Origin: a bacterium UBP6_UBA1177
Lineage (GTDB): Bacteria; UBP6; UBA1177
Direction of reading: 5' to 3'
Assembly: GCA_002310995.1 (NCBI GenBank)
Contig: DBYV01000043.1
Coordinates: 10,365-42,902, forward strand
DNA: 32,538 nucleotides
The notes beneath the pieces were generated by a model that worked only from the letters and a program-made list of their open reading frames with translations, was not told the origin of the DNA and did not search any database. How positions within the stretch are numbered: position 1 is the first letter of the stretch; every line of letters begins with the position of its first letter. Position numbers and translations under genes: made by a program. Shown here piece by piece: positions 14,958 to 22,770 of this stretch.

Positions 14958-15006
14958 GAAAAAATGTCAATAAAACGGCGAATTTTTCAAGCATCAAAAA
15001 CTAATA

Positions 15007-15034
15007 ATTGTAGCCTTTTTTAAATTAAAATCAA
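15007..15034 (-). promoter_or_regulatory. Second candidate promoter upstream of the subtilase gene
   Basis: TTGATT (15034-15029), 16 nt, TACAAT (15012-15007) on the minus strand. The surrounding 181-nt region is very AT-rich. An inverted repeat TTAAAAT/ATTTTAA (15025-15046) overlaps it. Confidence 0.4.
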
Positions 15035-15077
15035 GAGTTATTTTAACCTATAAAAATTAAGAACCTGAAAACTGCCG

Positions 15078-16052
15078 TCACGAAAATATTCTGTCGAAAA
15101 ACTGTTGTCTTACCCGTTTTATTCTTTCTTTCCTTTCGGGTTTGTCCGGAGTGGGATAAGTTGAGTTTGTAAGAAGTGCTGCAATAGTTTTTGTTTCTGG
15201 ATCAATCAGAAAGGCTGTACCGGTGAAGCCGAGATGGCCGATGTATCTATGTCTCGCCGATTTTCCGTAGTTGGAATCGTTCCCTTCAGGGCGGTCGAAG
15301 CCGGCAAAATTCAGTTTTTGCGCAGTCGGCATGAACCACGGTGTTTTAAGCAGACTGTCAAAATAACTGACAACTTCTGAAGCACTTCCAAAAAGCCCTG
15401 CATGACCTGTTTTTCCGCCTAAAAACCAGCAGTTTTCATCTTCAACTTCTCTTTCGGGAAAAGCGTTGCGCATTTTCGAGAAAGCCGTTTTCGGGTTTTT
15501 TTCTTTTGAACTGTATGTGAGGTCAAAATTTAACTTGTTGATTTCTTTAAAGTTCTTAAAAATCTCGCTAATTGGCTGATTGAATATGTTTTCAAGAATG
15601 AAGCCTAGCAGAATGTAGTTTAAATCGCTGTAGCACTTCGTTTTGTCACTTGTTTCATGCTGAAAAATGATTGTTTCAACCTCTTTTTTTCTTTCTTCCA
15701 AAGATTTTTCTGCTGGAACAAGCTCGTAAAACGGAAGCCATGCCGGAAAGCCGGAAGTGTGGCTCAAAAGTTCGTAAAGTGTTATATTTTTACCAAAATT
15801 CCCGAAAAAGCGGGAGATTTTTTCGTTTTCTGAAAGCTTGCCTGAAGAAAAAAGGTCGTAAAAAATCGGAACCATGACAATCGCTTTTGTGAGCGAAGCC
15901 AAGTCGAACTGCGTGGTATCGTTGATTTTGTCCTGAGAATCGAAATCATAAGTTCCGCCGCATCCGCACGAAAGGTGTCCCTCCTTCAAAAATGCATACT
16001 GATAAGCGGAATAAAGCTTTGAAGTGATGTTTTCTTCTAAAAAATCGAACAT
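15078..16052 (-). CDS. Beta-lactamase-fold serine hydrolase
   Basis: Protein of 324 aa of the serine beta-lactamase/esterase/DD-peptidase fold (PF00144 type). The nucleophile motif is SLTK (in LASLTKAIVM), with the second motif CYSDLNYILLG (YSD in place of YxN), then GKTGHAGLFGSASEV and a final LGFTGTAFLIDPE. YSD is more common in esterases and D-amino-acid peptidases than in true lactamases, so antibiotic resistance should not be assumed. No signal peptide is seen, so it is probably cytoplasmic. Its ATG overlaps the stop of the metalloprotease gene as TAATG, without a good ribosome site of its own, implying translational coupling. Substrate unknown. Confidence 0.85.
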   Translation of the reverse strand: MFDFLEENITSKLYSAYQYAFLKEGHLSCGCGGTYDFDSQDKINDTTQFDLASLTKAIVMVPIFYDLFSSGKLSENEKISRFFGNFGKNITLYELLSHTSGFPAWLPFYELVPAEKSLEERKKEVETIIFQHETSDKTKCYSDLNYILLGFILENIFNQPISEIFKNFKEINKLNFDLTYSSKEKNPKTAFSKMRNAFPEREVEDENCWFLGGKTGHAGLFGSASEVVSYFDSLLKTPWFMPTAQKLNFAGFDRPEGNDSNYGKSARHRYIGHLGFTGTAFLIDPETKTIAALLTNSTYPTPDKPERKERIKRVRQQFFDRIFS

Positions 16053-18376
16053 TAGAAAAGGGTCATTGAGCAGCCGCTGCTTTTCTTTTCTTTCTTGGAT
16101 TCGTCATCGCTATACATATCGTCGTCGATTGCTTCGTCGCTGTCTCCTGCAATTTCTTCATCGGAATCCGGAACATTCTCGTCATCGTCATTTTCTTCGG
16201 GTGTTGGTTCGGCGTTGCATTCTTTGTCCGATGTCCATGATGCTTTAGCTTTCGGATAAGCCAAAAGTCCGGAAGCCTTTCTGTTTATAAAGTGGATATA
16301 GTATCTTTTGCCGGGCTCAAGATTTTTGAATGTCCATACATCATCATTACCCCTATCCACAATATCATCGTATGTTACAACGACAGGATAATCATTTAAA
16401 TCCCATGTTATCGGTTTGCCTTCACGGATAAACGCTGAAAATTCCGGAACATTCCTCATGTCTCCGGTGTCGCTGTAAGGCATTCCGCTGATAGTAAGCG
16501 TATCAATGCACTCCGGCACATCAAAGTAAAGCTGGACATACATTGGGGCGACTTCTTCGACAATACCGTCATCATATTCGATTTTGACTGTGTTGGTGGA
16601 AAGATTGTAATATCCGTCGCCGACACCTCCGACAAAGAAGTATTCAGTCGGGTTCATGACATTCCTTGCGCGGATTTCCTCAAAGTATCCTCTGTCGGTA
16701 AGAATTTGTTTGACATCGTCCTTGAGATCGGCGGCAACACTTTCCTTAGTTGCCTTTACCATAAGTTCTCCCCATGCTTTGTAACCGATTTCGTTGCTCG
16801 GAACAGACATGAGCGCCGTAAGGAAAATGCGTGCAAAATCGTCTTTTGTGAAGCCGTTCTCGAGCATTTTTTTGTAAATTTCCCAGTGCGCTCCGACAAG
16901 GGGAAGACCGTCGTTGTGAGCCTCGCCGTTGAAATCTTCGTTTACCTTGTTGGGATTGGTCGTCGTTCTAAGACATTTGAAACCGTCAATGCTCTCAGTT
17001 GCACCGGTTCCTTTTGCGACATATTCGGCAAGGCACGGATCTTCGGTGATTATGAAGGAGAAAACGTCTGCCATACCTTCGTTCATTCCCATGATTTCGT
17101 TGGTAAAACCGTATTTGTCAGGCCAGCCTTCGTATTCAAAATTCGCGATGCCGTCAACCACACCGTGACCGAATTCATGGTAGATTACATCGCCGTCATA
17201 AGCAAAATCGGCTTTTGTGCCCTGCCCGAAAACTAGCGCGTCGCTTGTGTTGTATTCAAAGTCGCCGTAGAACATTTCGGCGAAATAAGGGTCATATGCA
17301 CTGAAGAAAGCATTGTCCATCGGTTTCAGGTCAGCAGTGTTATATCCGGCGTAATAACCCAGAATTTGAAAGTTGGCAATGCCGAGAATCGGCTTGGTTC
17401 CCTCATGATTTGGAAGTTCTGTGTATTCTTTAAGACCGAGCCCTGCAAGATAGTTATAAATTTTCGTCATGTGATAGTAAAGCGCAATTTCGGGATAGAT
17501 ATCGTCAGTATCGAAATTGTATTTCAGACCGCTATTCCAGTCTTCATATATGAAATTGCCGTTTTCCTCTTTGTTAGCCATTTGTTTGAGAGTACAGCGC
17601 TGAAATTCGTATTTTTGATAGCCGGCATCATATTCAAATGTTTCGCCTAAATCAGGGCAGTTTACCGCTACGATTTTTCTCAACCCGTTTTCATCGGCTT
17701 CTGCCGAAAGTTTTCCTTCCGCATCGTCTGCGACCCAGAGAAGATCAACTTCTATCGGATCGGGAGTGCTGACAGGATTCTCTTCAAAAACTTTAGCTTT
17801 GTTCGTAGCATATTTTATAAGATTGCCGCTTCTAAGAAGCTCTCCTGAGTTGGCGTCAATGAAAAAATATCTGCCGTCAAGCGGGCTCATCGGGCGGAAA
17901 CGGACGCGGTAAGCAAGCCTGTAGCTGTCGTCATAGCCGATTATCACGAGCTTTGAGAGAAAATCGGGATTTTTTATCGAATCTCCGTAAAGTTTTTTTG
18001 CAAAGTCGAGAGCTGCTTTTTCAGCTGTCATAGCCGGTTTGGTGTTGAGTGAGAAATTGTTCATGCCGTTGATAATGTCAACAATTTTTCCCTCTTTTTC
18101 TTTGACAACAGTGAATCTGCCGACAACCGGGATTCCGTCGTAAGCCCACGAAACCCGATGAATCGAAATGCCGGAAATCGTGTTTGAGTTCTGAATCTCA
18201 CCTTTGAAGAGCGGGCTTTTGAGCGATATCATCGCCGGAAGTTTATGCTCTACAAAAGCAGACATGTTTTTGACGGCAACAGGTTTTGCCGGTTTGATAA
18301 CTTCAAATGCCGGTTTCTCGCCGAAAAGGGCGAAAACAGCCAAAACGAGAACGATTGTTACAAGTAGTTTTTTCAT
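16052..18376 (-). CDS. M4/M36-type zinc metalloprotease with GCSMTLF tail
   Basis: Secreted gluzincin of 774 aa. The signal peptide ends near residue 18. The pro-region has FTP-like (VSWAYDGIPVVGRFTVV) and PepSY-like (AYRVRF...YFFIDANSGELL) parts. The catalytic motif is HEFGH (His400, Glu401, His404), with the third ligand probably Glu433 in MNEGMADVFS, typical of thermolysin/fungalysin relatives. The catalytic domain ends near 570, followed by a beta-rich domain (about 575-700). An acidic Glu/Asp linker leads to the terminal KKEKKSSGCSMTLF. Start chosen at 18376, 6 nt after GGAG; an in-frame ATG 12 nt upstream precedes that site. The downstream serine hydrolase gene overlaps by one nt. Likely digests extracellular protein together with the subtilase. 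Confidence 0.9.
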   Translation of the reverse strand: MKKLLVTIVLVLAVFALFGEKPAFEVIKPAKPVAVKNMSAFVEHKLPAMISLKSPLFKGEIQNSNTISGISIHRVSWAYDGIPVVGRFTVVKEKEGKIVDIINGMNNFSLNTKPAMTAEKAALDFAKKLYGDSIKNPDFLSKLVIIGYDDSYRLAYRVRFRPMSPLDGRYFFIDANSGELLRSGNLIKYATNKAKVFEENPVSTPDPIEVDLLWVADDAEGKLSAEADENGLRKIVAVNCPDLGETFEYDAGYQKYEFQRCTLKQMANKEENGNFIYEDWNSGLKYNFDTDDIYPEIALYYHMTKIYNYLAGLGLKEYTELPNHEGTKPILGIANFQILGYYAGYNTADLKPMDNAFFSAYDPYFAEMFYGDFEYNTSDALVFGQGTKADFAYDGDVIYHEFGHGVVDGIANFEYEGWPDKYGFTNEIMGMNEGMADVFSFIITEDPCLAEYVAKGTGATESIDGFKCLRTTTNPNKVNEDFNGEAHNDGLPLVGAHWEIYKKMLENGFTKDDFARIFLTALMSVPSNEIGYKAWGELMVKATKESVAADLKDDVKQILTDRGYFEEIRARNVMNPTEYFFVGGVGDGYYNLSTNTVKIEYDDGIVEEVAPMYVQLYFDVPECIDTLTISGMPYSDTGDMRNVPEFSAFIREGKPITWDLNDYPVVVTYDDIVDRGNDDVWTFKNLEPGKRYYIHFINRKASGLLAYPKAKASWTSDKECNAEPTPEENDDDENVPDSDEEIAGDSDEAIDDDMYSDDESKKEKKSSGCSMTLF

Positions 18377-18405
18377 TTCATACTCCAAAAAAACAAACTT
18401 AATTT

Positions 18406-18414
18406 TTTATAGCA
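18406..18414 (-). promoter_or_regulatory. Extended -10 promoter of the metalloprotease gene
   Basis: TGCTATAAA on the minus strand (18414-18406), in the 48-nt gap after dxs. The start would be about 20 nt upstream of the ATG. No clear -35 is seen. Confidence 0.4.
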
Positions 18415-18424
18415 AGAAATATTC

Positions 18425-20299
18425 TCAATTTTTTTTGCCAGTAATTTCAGCATCTTTTAAGCCAAGCACTGTTTTAACAATGCTTTCGGCATCGATTCTT
18501 TCGATTCTTCTCAACTCTTTCTGTGTGCCGTGTGTTGAGAAACTGTCCTTGATTCCGAGAATCGTGCACTTTGTCTCCATCTTGCGGGTGCTCAGGTTTT
18601 CAAGTATTGCCGAGCCGGCGCCGCCTGCCGCAATGCCGTCTTCAACCGTTACGATGTGCTTGATTTTGTGTCTTTCAATCAGTTCGAAAAGTTCTTCCGG
18701 CAGCGGTTTTACGAATTTTAGATCGTAGACGAAAGGAGAGATTCTCTCTTTTTCGAGTTTTTCGGCTGCTTCAAGTGCAAAAACAGTTGTTATTCCGATT
18801 CCGACAATCATAATTTTGTTTTTCCCGTTCCTCAAAAGTTCACCGTTACAGGTTTTGAGCGGTACAAGGCGGTTTGAACTGCGTTTCCCGAGGCCGCATC
18901 CTCTCGGATAACGGATGGATACAGGTGAAGAGAGTGAAAGCGAAAATTCAATCATTCTTGCCATTTCGCATTCGTCCCGCGGCGCCATTACAGTCATGTT
19001 TGGAATCATCCGTAAATAAGCAATATCGAAAAGTCCGTGGTGAGTTGCTCCGTCCTCGCCGACAAGCCCGGCCCTGTCGATAAGGAAGGTGACGGGAAGG
19101 TTTTGCAGAGCAACATCGTGGACGATATTGTCAAAAGCGCGCTGCAAAAAAGTGGAATATATTGCAACCATAGGTCTGAGACCGCCTGCTGCAAGTCCTG
19201 AAGCAAATGTCACGGCGTGTCCTTCCGACATTCCGACATCGTAAACTCTCGACGGAAAGGTTTCCTGAAGTTTCCAGAGTCCTGTTCCGTCCGGCATCGC
19301 GGCAGTTATCGCGACAAGATTCGAGTGCCTTCTGAAAAGACGCGGCAGATAGTCGGCAAGGTATGCCGTGAAAGAGGGCGACGACGGATTTTTTATTTCG
19401 CCGGTTTTGATGTCAAAAGGAGCAATTCCGTGGAATTTCCGAGGGTTTTCTTCGGCAAATTTATAGCCTTTGCCCTTCATCGTGTGGATGTGGAGCAGCA
19501 CGGGTTCGCTGTTGTGCTTGATGTCGTTCAGTGTTTCTATAAGTTCTTCGATATTGTGTCCGTCAATCGGGCCGACATATTGGTATCCGAACCCTTCAAA
19601 AAGTATTCCAGGGGTAAGCAAAGATTTCGATGAATTGATTGTTTTCCTAATAATATCAACTATTTTATCACCATGGAAAATCGGAGGCAGCTTCGAGATA
19701 AGCTGTTTTATCTCCTCTCTTGCCGAAGAGTATTTCTGCCCAGAAAGTTTGCGGCTGAACCATTTTGAAAGCGCTCCTACCGAAGTCGAAATGAACATGT
19801 CGTTGTCGTTAAGAATTGTTATCGTGTTTCTGCCGAAACGGTCTACGTTGTTCATCGCTTCGAGTGCGAGTCCGCTTGTTATCGCGCCGTCGCCGATCAC
19901 AGAAATAACTTTCGAGCGGTCGCTTTTCATCCTCATCGCTTCTCGCATTCCAAGACCTGCCGAAATAGAAGTTCCGCCATGACCTGTTCCGAAGAAGTCA
20001 AACTGCGATTCTGAAATTTTCGGGAATCCTGAAATGCCGCCTAAAGTCCTCAAAGTGTCGAAATTCTCGCTTCTGTCGGTAAGCATTTTGTAGGCGTATG
20101 ACTGATGCCCGACATCCCAGATCACCTTGTCCTGCGGCAGATTGAAAACCTTGAGAATTGCAATCGTGAGTTCTACGGTTCCGAGCGACGAAGCAAGGTG
20201 CCCGCCTCTTTTCGAAACCGTTTCAACCATTTTTTGTCTTGTTTCTTCAGCAATTTTTTCAAGTTCTTTCAGATCGGCATTTTTTATTCTTTCAATCAT
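18425..20299 (-). CDS. dxs: 1-deoxy-D-xylulose-5-phosphate synthase
   Basis: Thiamine-diphosphate enzyme that condenses pyruvate and glyceraldehyde 3-phosphate, the first step of the MEP isoprenoid pathway. At 624 aa it has family-typical length. Seen in order: SLGTVELTIAIL, DVGHQSYAYK, FGTGHGGTSISAGLGMREA, the TPP motif GDGAITSGLALEAMNN, the transketolase central domain with DVGMSEGHAVTFASGLAAGG and RAGLVGEDGATHHGLFDIAYLR, and a C-terminal transketolase domain (VTVEDGIAAGGAGSAILE). Start chosen at 20299: GGAG lies six nt before the ATG, within the end of rsmE. The rsmE stop is 1 nt upstream (TAAAATG), so the two are coupled. Confidence 0.97.
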   Translation of the reverse strand: MIERIKNADLKELEKIAEETRQKMVETVSKRGGHLASSLGTVELTIAILKVFNLPQDKVIWDVGHQSYAYKMLTDRSENFDTLRTLGGISGFPKISESQFDFFGTGHGGTSISAGLGMREAMRMKSDRSKVISVIGDGAITSGLALEAMNNVDRFGRNTITILNDNDMFISTSVGALSKWFSRKLSGQKYSSAREEIKQLISKLPPIFHGDKIVDIIRKTINSSKSLLTPGILFEGFGYQYVGPIDGHNIEELIETLNDIKHNSEPVLLHIHTMKGKGYKFAEENPRKFHGIAPFDIKTGEIKNPSSPSFTAYLADYLPRLFRRHSNLVAITAAMPDGTGLWKLQETFPSRVYDVGMSEGHAVTFASGLAAGGLRPMVAIYSTFLQRAFDNIVHDVALQNLPVTFLIDRAGLVGEDGATHHGLFDIAYLRMIPNMTVMAPRDECEMARMIEFSLSLSSPVSIRYPRGCGLGKRSSNRLVPLKTCNGELLRNGKNKIMIVGIGITTVFALEAAEKLEKERISPFVYDLKFVKPLPEELFELIERHKIKHIVTVEDGIAAGGAGSAILENLSTRKMETKCTILGIKDSFSTHGTQKELRRIERIDAESIVKTVLGLKDAEITGKKN

Positions 20300-20300
20300 T

Positions 20301-21011
20301 TTACTCTCCAAAGTTGCAGTTTATCAGGTTTCTGACATAGGCAAGCGTTGCAGTTACGGCGTTTTCCATCCGAAGTATCGGAGTTTTGAGGGAGAACATT
20401 TTGAAATTTCTGCTTTCGAAAAAAGCGGTTTCTTTTTCCGAAAATCCCCCTTCGGCACCTATCCAAAGCATTTTGTCTTTTTCGTTTTTGCAATCGTAAC
20501 TTGATAAATTTATTGGCGAATACGGATGAAGCACAATTTGCTCGCAATCTATAGCGGCAAGATTTTCCATTGTTTCCAAAGTTATTTCGGGGAGGAACGT
20601 CCGGCGTGACTGTCCGGCGGCCGAAGCGACTATGCTTTTAAGCCGCGGCATCTTTTTTTCGATGAATTTCATATCGGTATTCGAATAGTCGGAACGGAAT
20701 ATGAAAAAAGCATCGGCACCCGCCTCGACTCCGTTTCTCAGGCACTCTTCAATGGCCGAAATATCAGCTGAAGCAAGTGCTGCATAAAGTTTCGGTTTAT
20801 TTTTTAACTCGCTGTATTTATTAGTTATTATGAACTTGGCATCTTTGCCTGAAAGGGCACATTCGGTTTCGTAGACAGTCCCTTCCGAAGCAAAACAGAC
20901 TTTTTCCCCGGCGCGGATTCTGCGCACCTTTACCAAATATCTGAGATCTTCCTCTTCGGGAATAAGCATTTCATTGGAAATATTGAGTTTTTCCTTAACT
21001 ATATAAATCAT
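20301..21011 (-). CDS. rsmE: 16S rRNA (uracil(1498)-N3)-methyltransferase RsmE
   Basis: SPOUT-class methyltransferase that makes m3U1498 in 16S rRNA from S-adenosylmethionine. The 236-aa protein has an N-terminal PUA-like part (LRYLVKVRRIRAGEKVCF) and then the trefoil-knot domain with LASADISAIEECLRNGVEAGADAFF, SAAGQSRRTFLPEI, LWIGAEGGFSEKET and LKTPILRMENAVTATLAYV. The last is normally LR.ETA, and MENAV here is a mild variant. The ATG at 21011 has no clear ribosome site. The promoter module at 21041-21080 lies just upstream, so the rsmE-dxs pair can be transcribed independently of the oxidase gene before it. Confidence 0.94.
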   Translation of the reverse strand: MIYIVKEKLNISNEMLIPEEEDLRYLVKVRRIRAGEKVCFASEGTVYETECALSGKDAKFIITNKYSELKNKPKLYAALASADISAIEECLRNGVEAGADAFFIFRSDYSNTDMKFIEKKMPRLKSIVASAAGQSRRTFLPEITLETMENLAAIDCEQIVLHPYSPINLSSYDCKNEKDKMLWIGAEGGFSEKETAFFESRNFKMFSLKTPILRMENAVTATLAYVRNLINCNFGE

Positions 21012-21040
21012 TTTCGAAGCCGTTTGCGCTTAAAAAAACA

Positions 21041-21080
21041 AAAACGGACAATCATACACAATTTTTAAGGAAAATCCACG
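21041..21080 (-). promoter_or_regulatory. Promoter module copy A (upstream of rsmE)
   Basis: This 40-nt block matches 22661-22700 at 32 of 40 positions without gaps. On the minus strand it contains TGGATTTTCC, an A-run, and a TATGAT -10 (21056-21051) preceded by a TGTG extended element. The predicted start is about 33 nt upstream of rsmE. Confidence 0.55.
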
Positions 21081-21095
21081 ATGCAGATAAAAAGG

Positions 21096-22637
21096 CTAAA
21101 TTTCGAACATATTTCCGATGTTCAGGATCAAGTCGGGATCAAACACTTTTTTGATGCGTTTCATTTCGTTTATTCCGTGTTCGCCGAACATCATTGAAAG
21201 GTATTTGTGCTTGAGTTTTCCTATGCCGTGTTCGGCTGAAACCGTCCCTTTGAGTTCTAGTACTTTCTGAGCCATAAGTGCATATATTTCCTTGGCTTTT
21301 TCAAGTTCTCCATAGTTCTGCGGAAGCATGTTTATGTGCAGATGATTGTTCCCGATGTGGCCGAAAACGGCGTGTTTGATTCCGCAAGTTTCGAGAGTTT
21401 CCCGGTAGAATGCTGCAAGCTCGTCAAATTTGTCATCGGCTACGGCAAAATCGGTCCCCAGTTTGTGAATATTCGGATACTTTTTCTTTATTTCGGCAAT
21501 AGTTGCGTTGACGCTTTCGGGAACAGCATGACGGAAGGCTTTTATCCGCTCTATTTCGCAGTTTTCCCATGCGCACCACGAATTTTCGTTCCCATTTGTG
21601 AGTTCAGCCGCTTTTTTTGCAATTTCAGCGAGTTCGTTTCTGTCAAAAGCGATATCAAAAAAGACTGCTGCGGCAAAACTTTCGTCAAGTTGCGGAATAT
21701 CGAGGCTGACGCAGTCGCTTTGCATTCTTGTTCTTATCAAATCTAGTCCTGATTTGCCGATAAATTCAATAAAATCAGGCTTTAAAGTGCTTTGTTTCAG
21801 CTTTTTTACAAAATCGAGAGATTCGTCAACCGATTTGAAAAACTGGACGACGCTGAGGGACGGGTTTTGTTTTTCGAGGTATATTTCAAGAGTTGTGATA
21901 ACGCCCAGAATTCCTTCTGAACCTATAAAAAGATCAATAATATCCATATTTTGTTTTGAGTAAAGTCCTGCCGCGTTTTTGCAGTCAGGCATTTCATAGG
22001 CCGGTCTTGAAAACTTCTTTCCGGCAAAATCGAACATGTCCGAAGCATCGGCAAAGCATTTTCCCCGCTCTATTTTGTGAATAGAACCGTCTGGGAGGAC
22101 GACTGTCAGCGATTTTATCCAGTTTCTTGTCGGCCCGAACCTGTATGTCGCCGCGCCGCTGGCGTTTGTCGCTGCTGTTCCGCCTATCTGGGCGCTCATT
22201 TCGGTCGGATCAACCGGATAAAGCCAGAGAGTGTCGGGATTTTCGAATGATTTTAACGCATTTTCGTCGAGTTCTTCAAACTTGGCAGTGTCTTTTGTTC
22301 TTAAAACTGATGCAATTTCAGAAAGAGTGACAGCTGCCCCGACTTTCAGAAAAAAACGGTCGTTTTCAAAACCCAAGCCGATGATTTTGTTAAGTTTTTC
22401 CATCGAAATTACAATCCCGCCGAAAGGAACTGCTGCTCCTGTTATTCCTGTGCTTCCTCCGGAAACAGTCACTTTGAGATTGTTTTCAGAACAGAATTTC
22501 AAAATCGAGGAAATTTCCTCCTCGTTTTTGGGAAAAAATATCTTTTCGGCGTGTCCGCCGCCCATTTTGCTTTCGTCACGCAGGAATCTGTCGTCTTCAG
22601 AAACAGTTCTGTGTTCAATAAATCTGATATCTGTCAT
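21096..22637 (-). CDS. FAD-binding oxidase, GlcD / D-lactate dehydrogenase type
   Basis: Flavoprotein of 513 aa of the vanillyl-alcohol-oxidase superfamily. The N-terminal FAD-binding domain holds FFPKNEEEISSILKFC, VSGGSTGITGAAVPFGG, DPTEMSAQIGGTAATNASGA and FIGSEGILGVITT. The C-terminal FAD-oxidase domain holds GHIGNNHLHINM, GTVSAEHGIGKLKHKYL and KKVFDPDLILNIGNMF. Such enzymes oxidise 2-hydroxy acids such as D-lactate, glycolate or D-2-hydroxyglutarate; the substrate cannot be told from the sequence. There is no Fe-S domain fused and no GlcE/F partner beside it. It has an ATG start and is flanked on both sides by copies of one promoter module. Confidence 0.92.
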   Translation of the reverse strand: MTDIRFIEHRTVSEDDRFLRDESKMGGGHAEKIFFPKNEEEISSILKFCSENNLKVTVSGGSTGITGAAVPFGGIVISMEKLNKIIGLGFENDRFFLKVGAAVTLSEIASVLRTKDTAKFEELDENALKSFENPDTLWLYPVDPTEMSAQIGGTAATNASGAATYRFGPTRNWIKSLTVVLPDGSIHKIERGKCFADASDMFDFAGKKFSRPAYEMPDCKNAAGLYSKQNMDIIDLFIGSEGILGVITTLEIYLEKQNPSLSVVQFFKSVDESLDFVKKLKQSTLKPDFIEFIGKSGLDLIRTRMQSDCVSLDIPQLDESFAAAVFFDIAFDRNELAEIAKKAAELTNGNENSWCAWENCEIERIKAFRHAVPESVNATIAEIKKKYPNIHKLGTDFAVADDKFDELAAFYRETLETCGIKHAVFGHIGNNHLHINMLPQNYGELEKAKEIYALMAQKVLELKGTVSAEHGIGKLKHKYLSMMFGEHGINEMKRIKKVFDPDLILNIGNMFEI

Positions 22638-22660
22638 TTTTATACCCTTTCAAAAACAAA

Positions 22661-22700
22661 AAAACGGTCGATCATACCCGATTTTTCGGGAAAATCCATC
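22661..22700 (-). promoter_or_regulatory. Promoter module copy B (upstream of FAD oxidase)
   Basis: Second copy of the block at 21041-21080. TATGAT lies at 22676-22671 on the minus strand with TGGATTTTCC about 17 nt further upstream. In this copy CCCGA/TCGGG could form a hairpin; copy A cannot, so the conserved property is the promoter-like sequence and not the fold. Confidence 0.55.
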
Positions 22701-22708
22701 GCGTTATA

Positions 22709-22736
22709 TTGACTCTTTAAAATTTTTAAGTATAGA
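22709..22736 (+). promoter_or_regulatory. Promoter of the PEGA/TPR operon
   Basis: TTGACT (22709-22714), 16 nt, TATAGA (22731-22736) on the plus strand, divergent from the oxidase promoter. Leader about 28 nt. Confidence 0.65.
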
Positions 22737-22770
22737 CAATCGGTTTTTTTGATGTTTTGAGGAATACAAA

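Noticed and set aside
15078..16052. True beta-lactamase resistance gene
   Set aside because: It has YSD in place of YxN and no signal peptide; the fold is shared by esterases and peptidases.
22677..22690. CCCGA/TCGGG hairpin as terminator
   Set aside because: No T-run follows closely and the paired arms are not conserved in the sister copy at 21041-21080; the promoter reading fits better.
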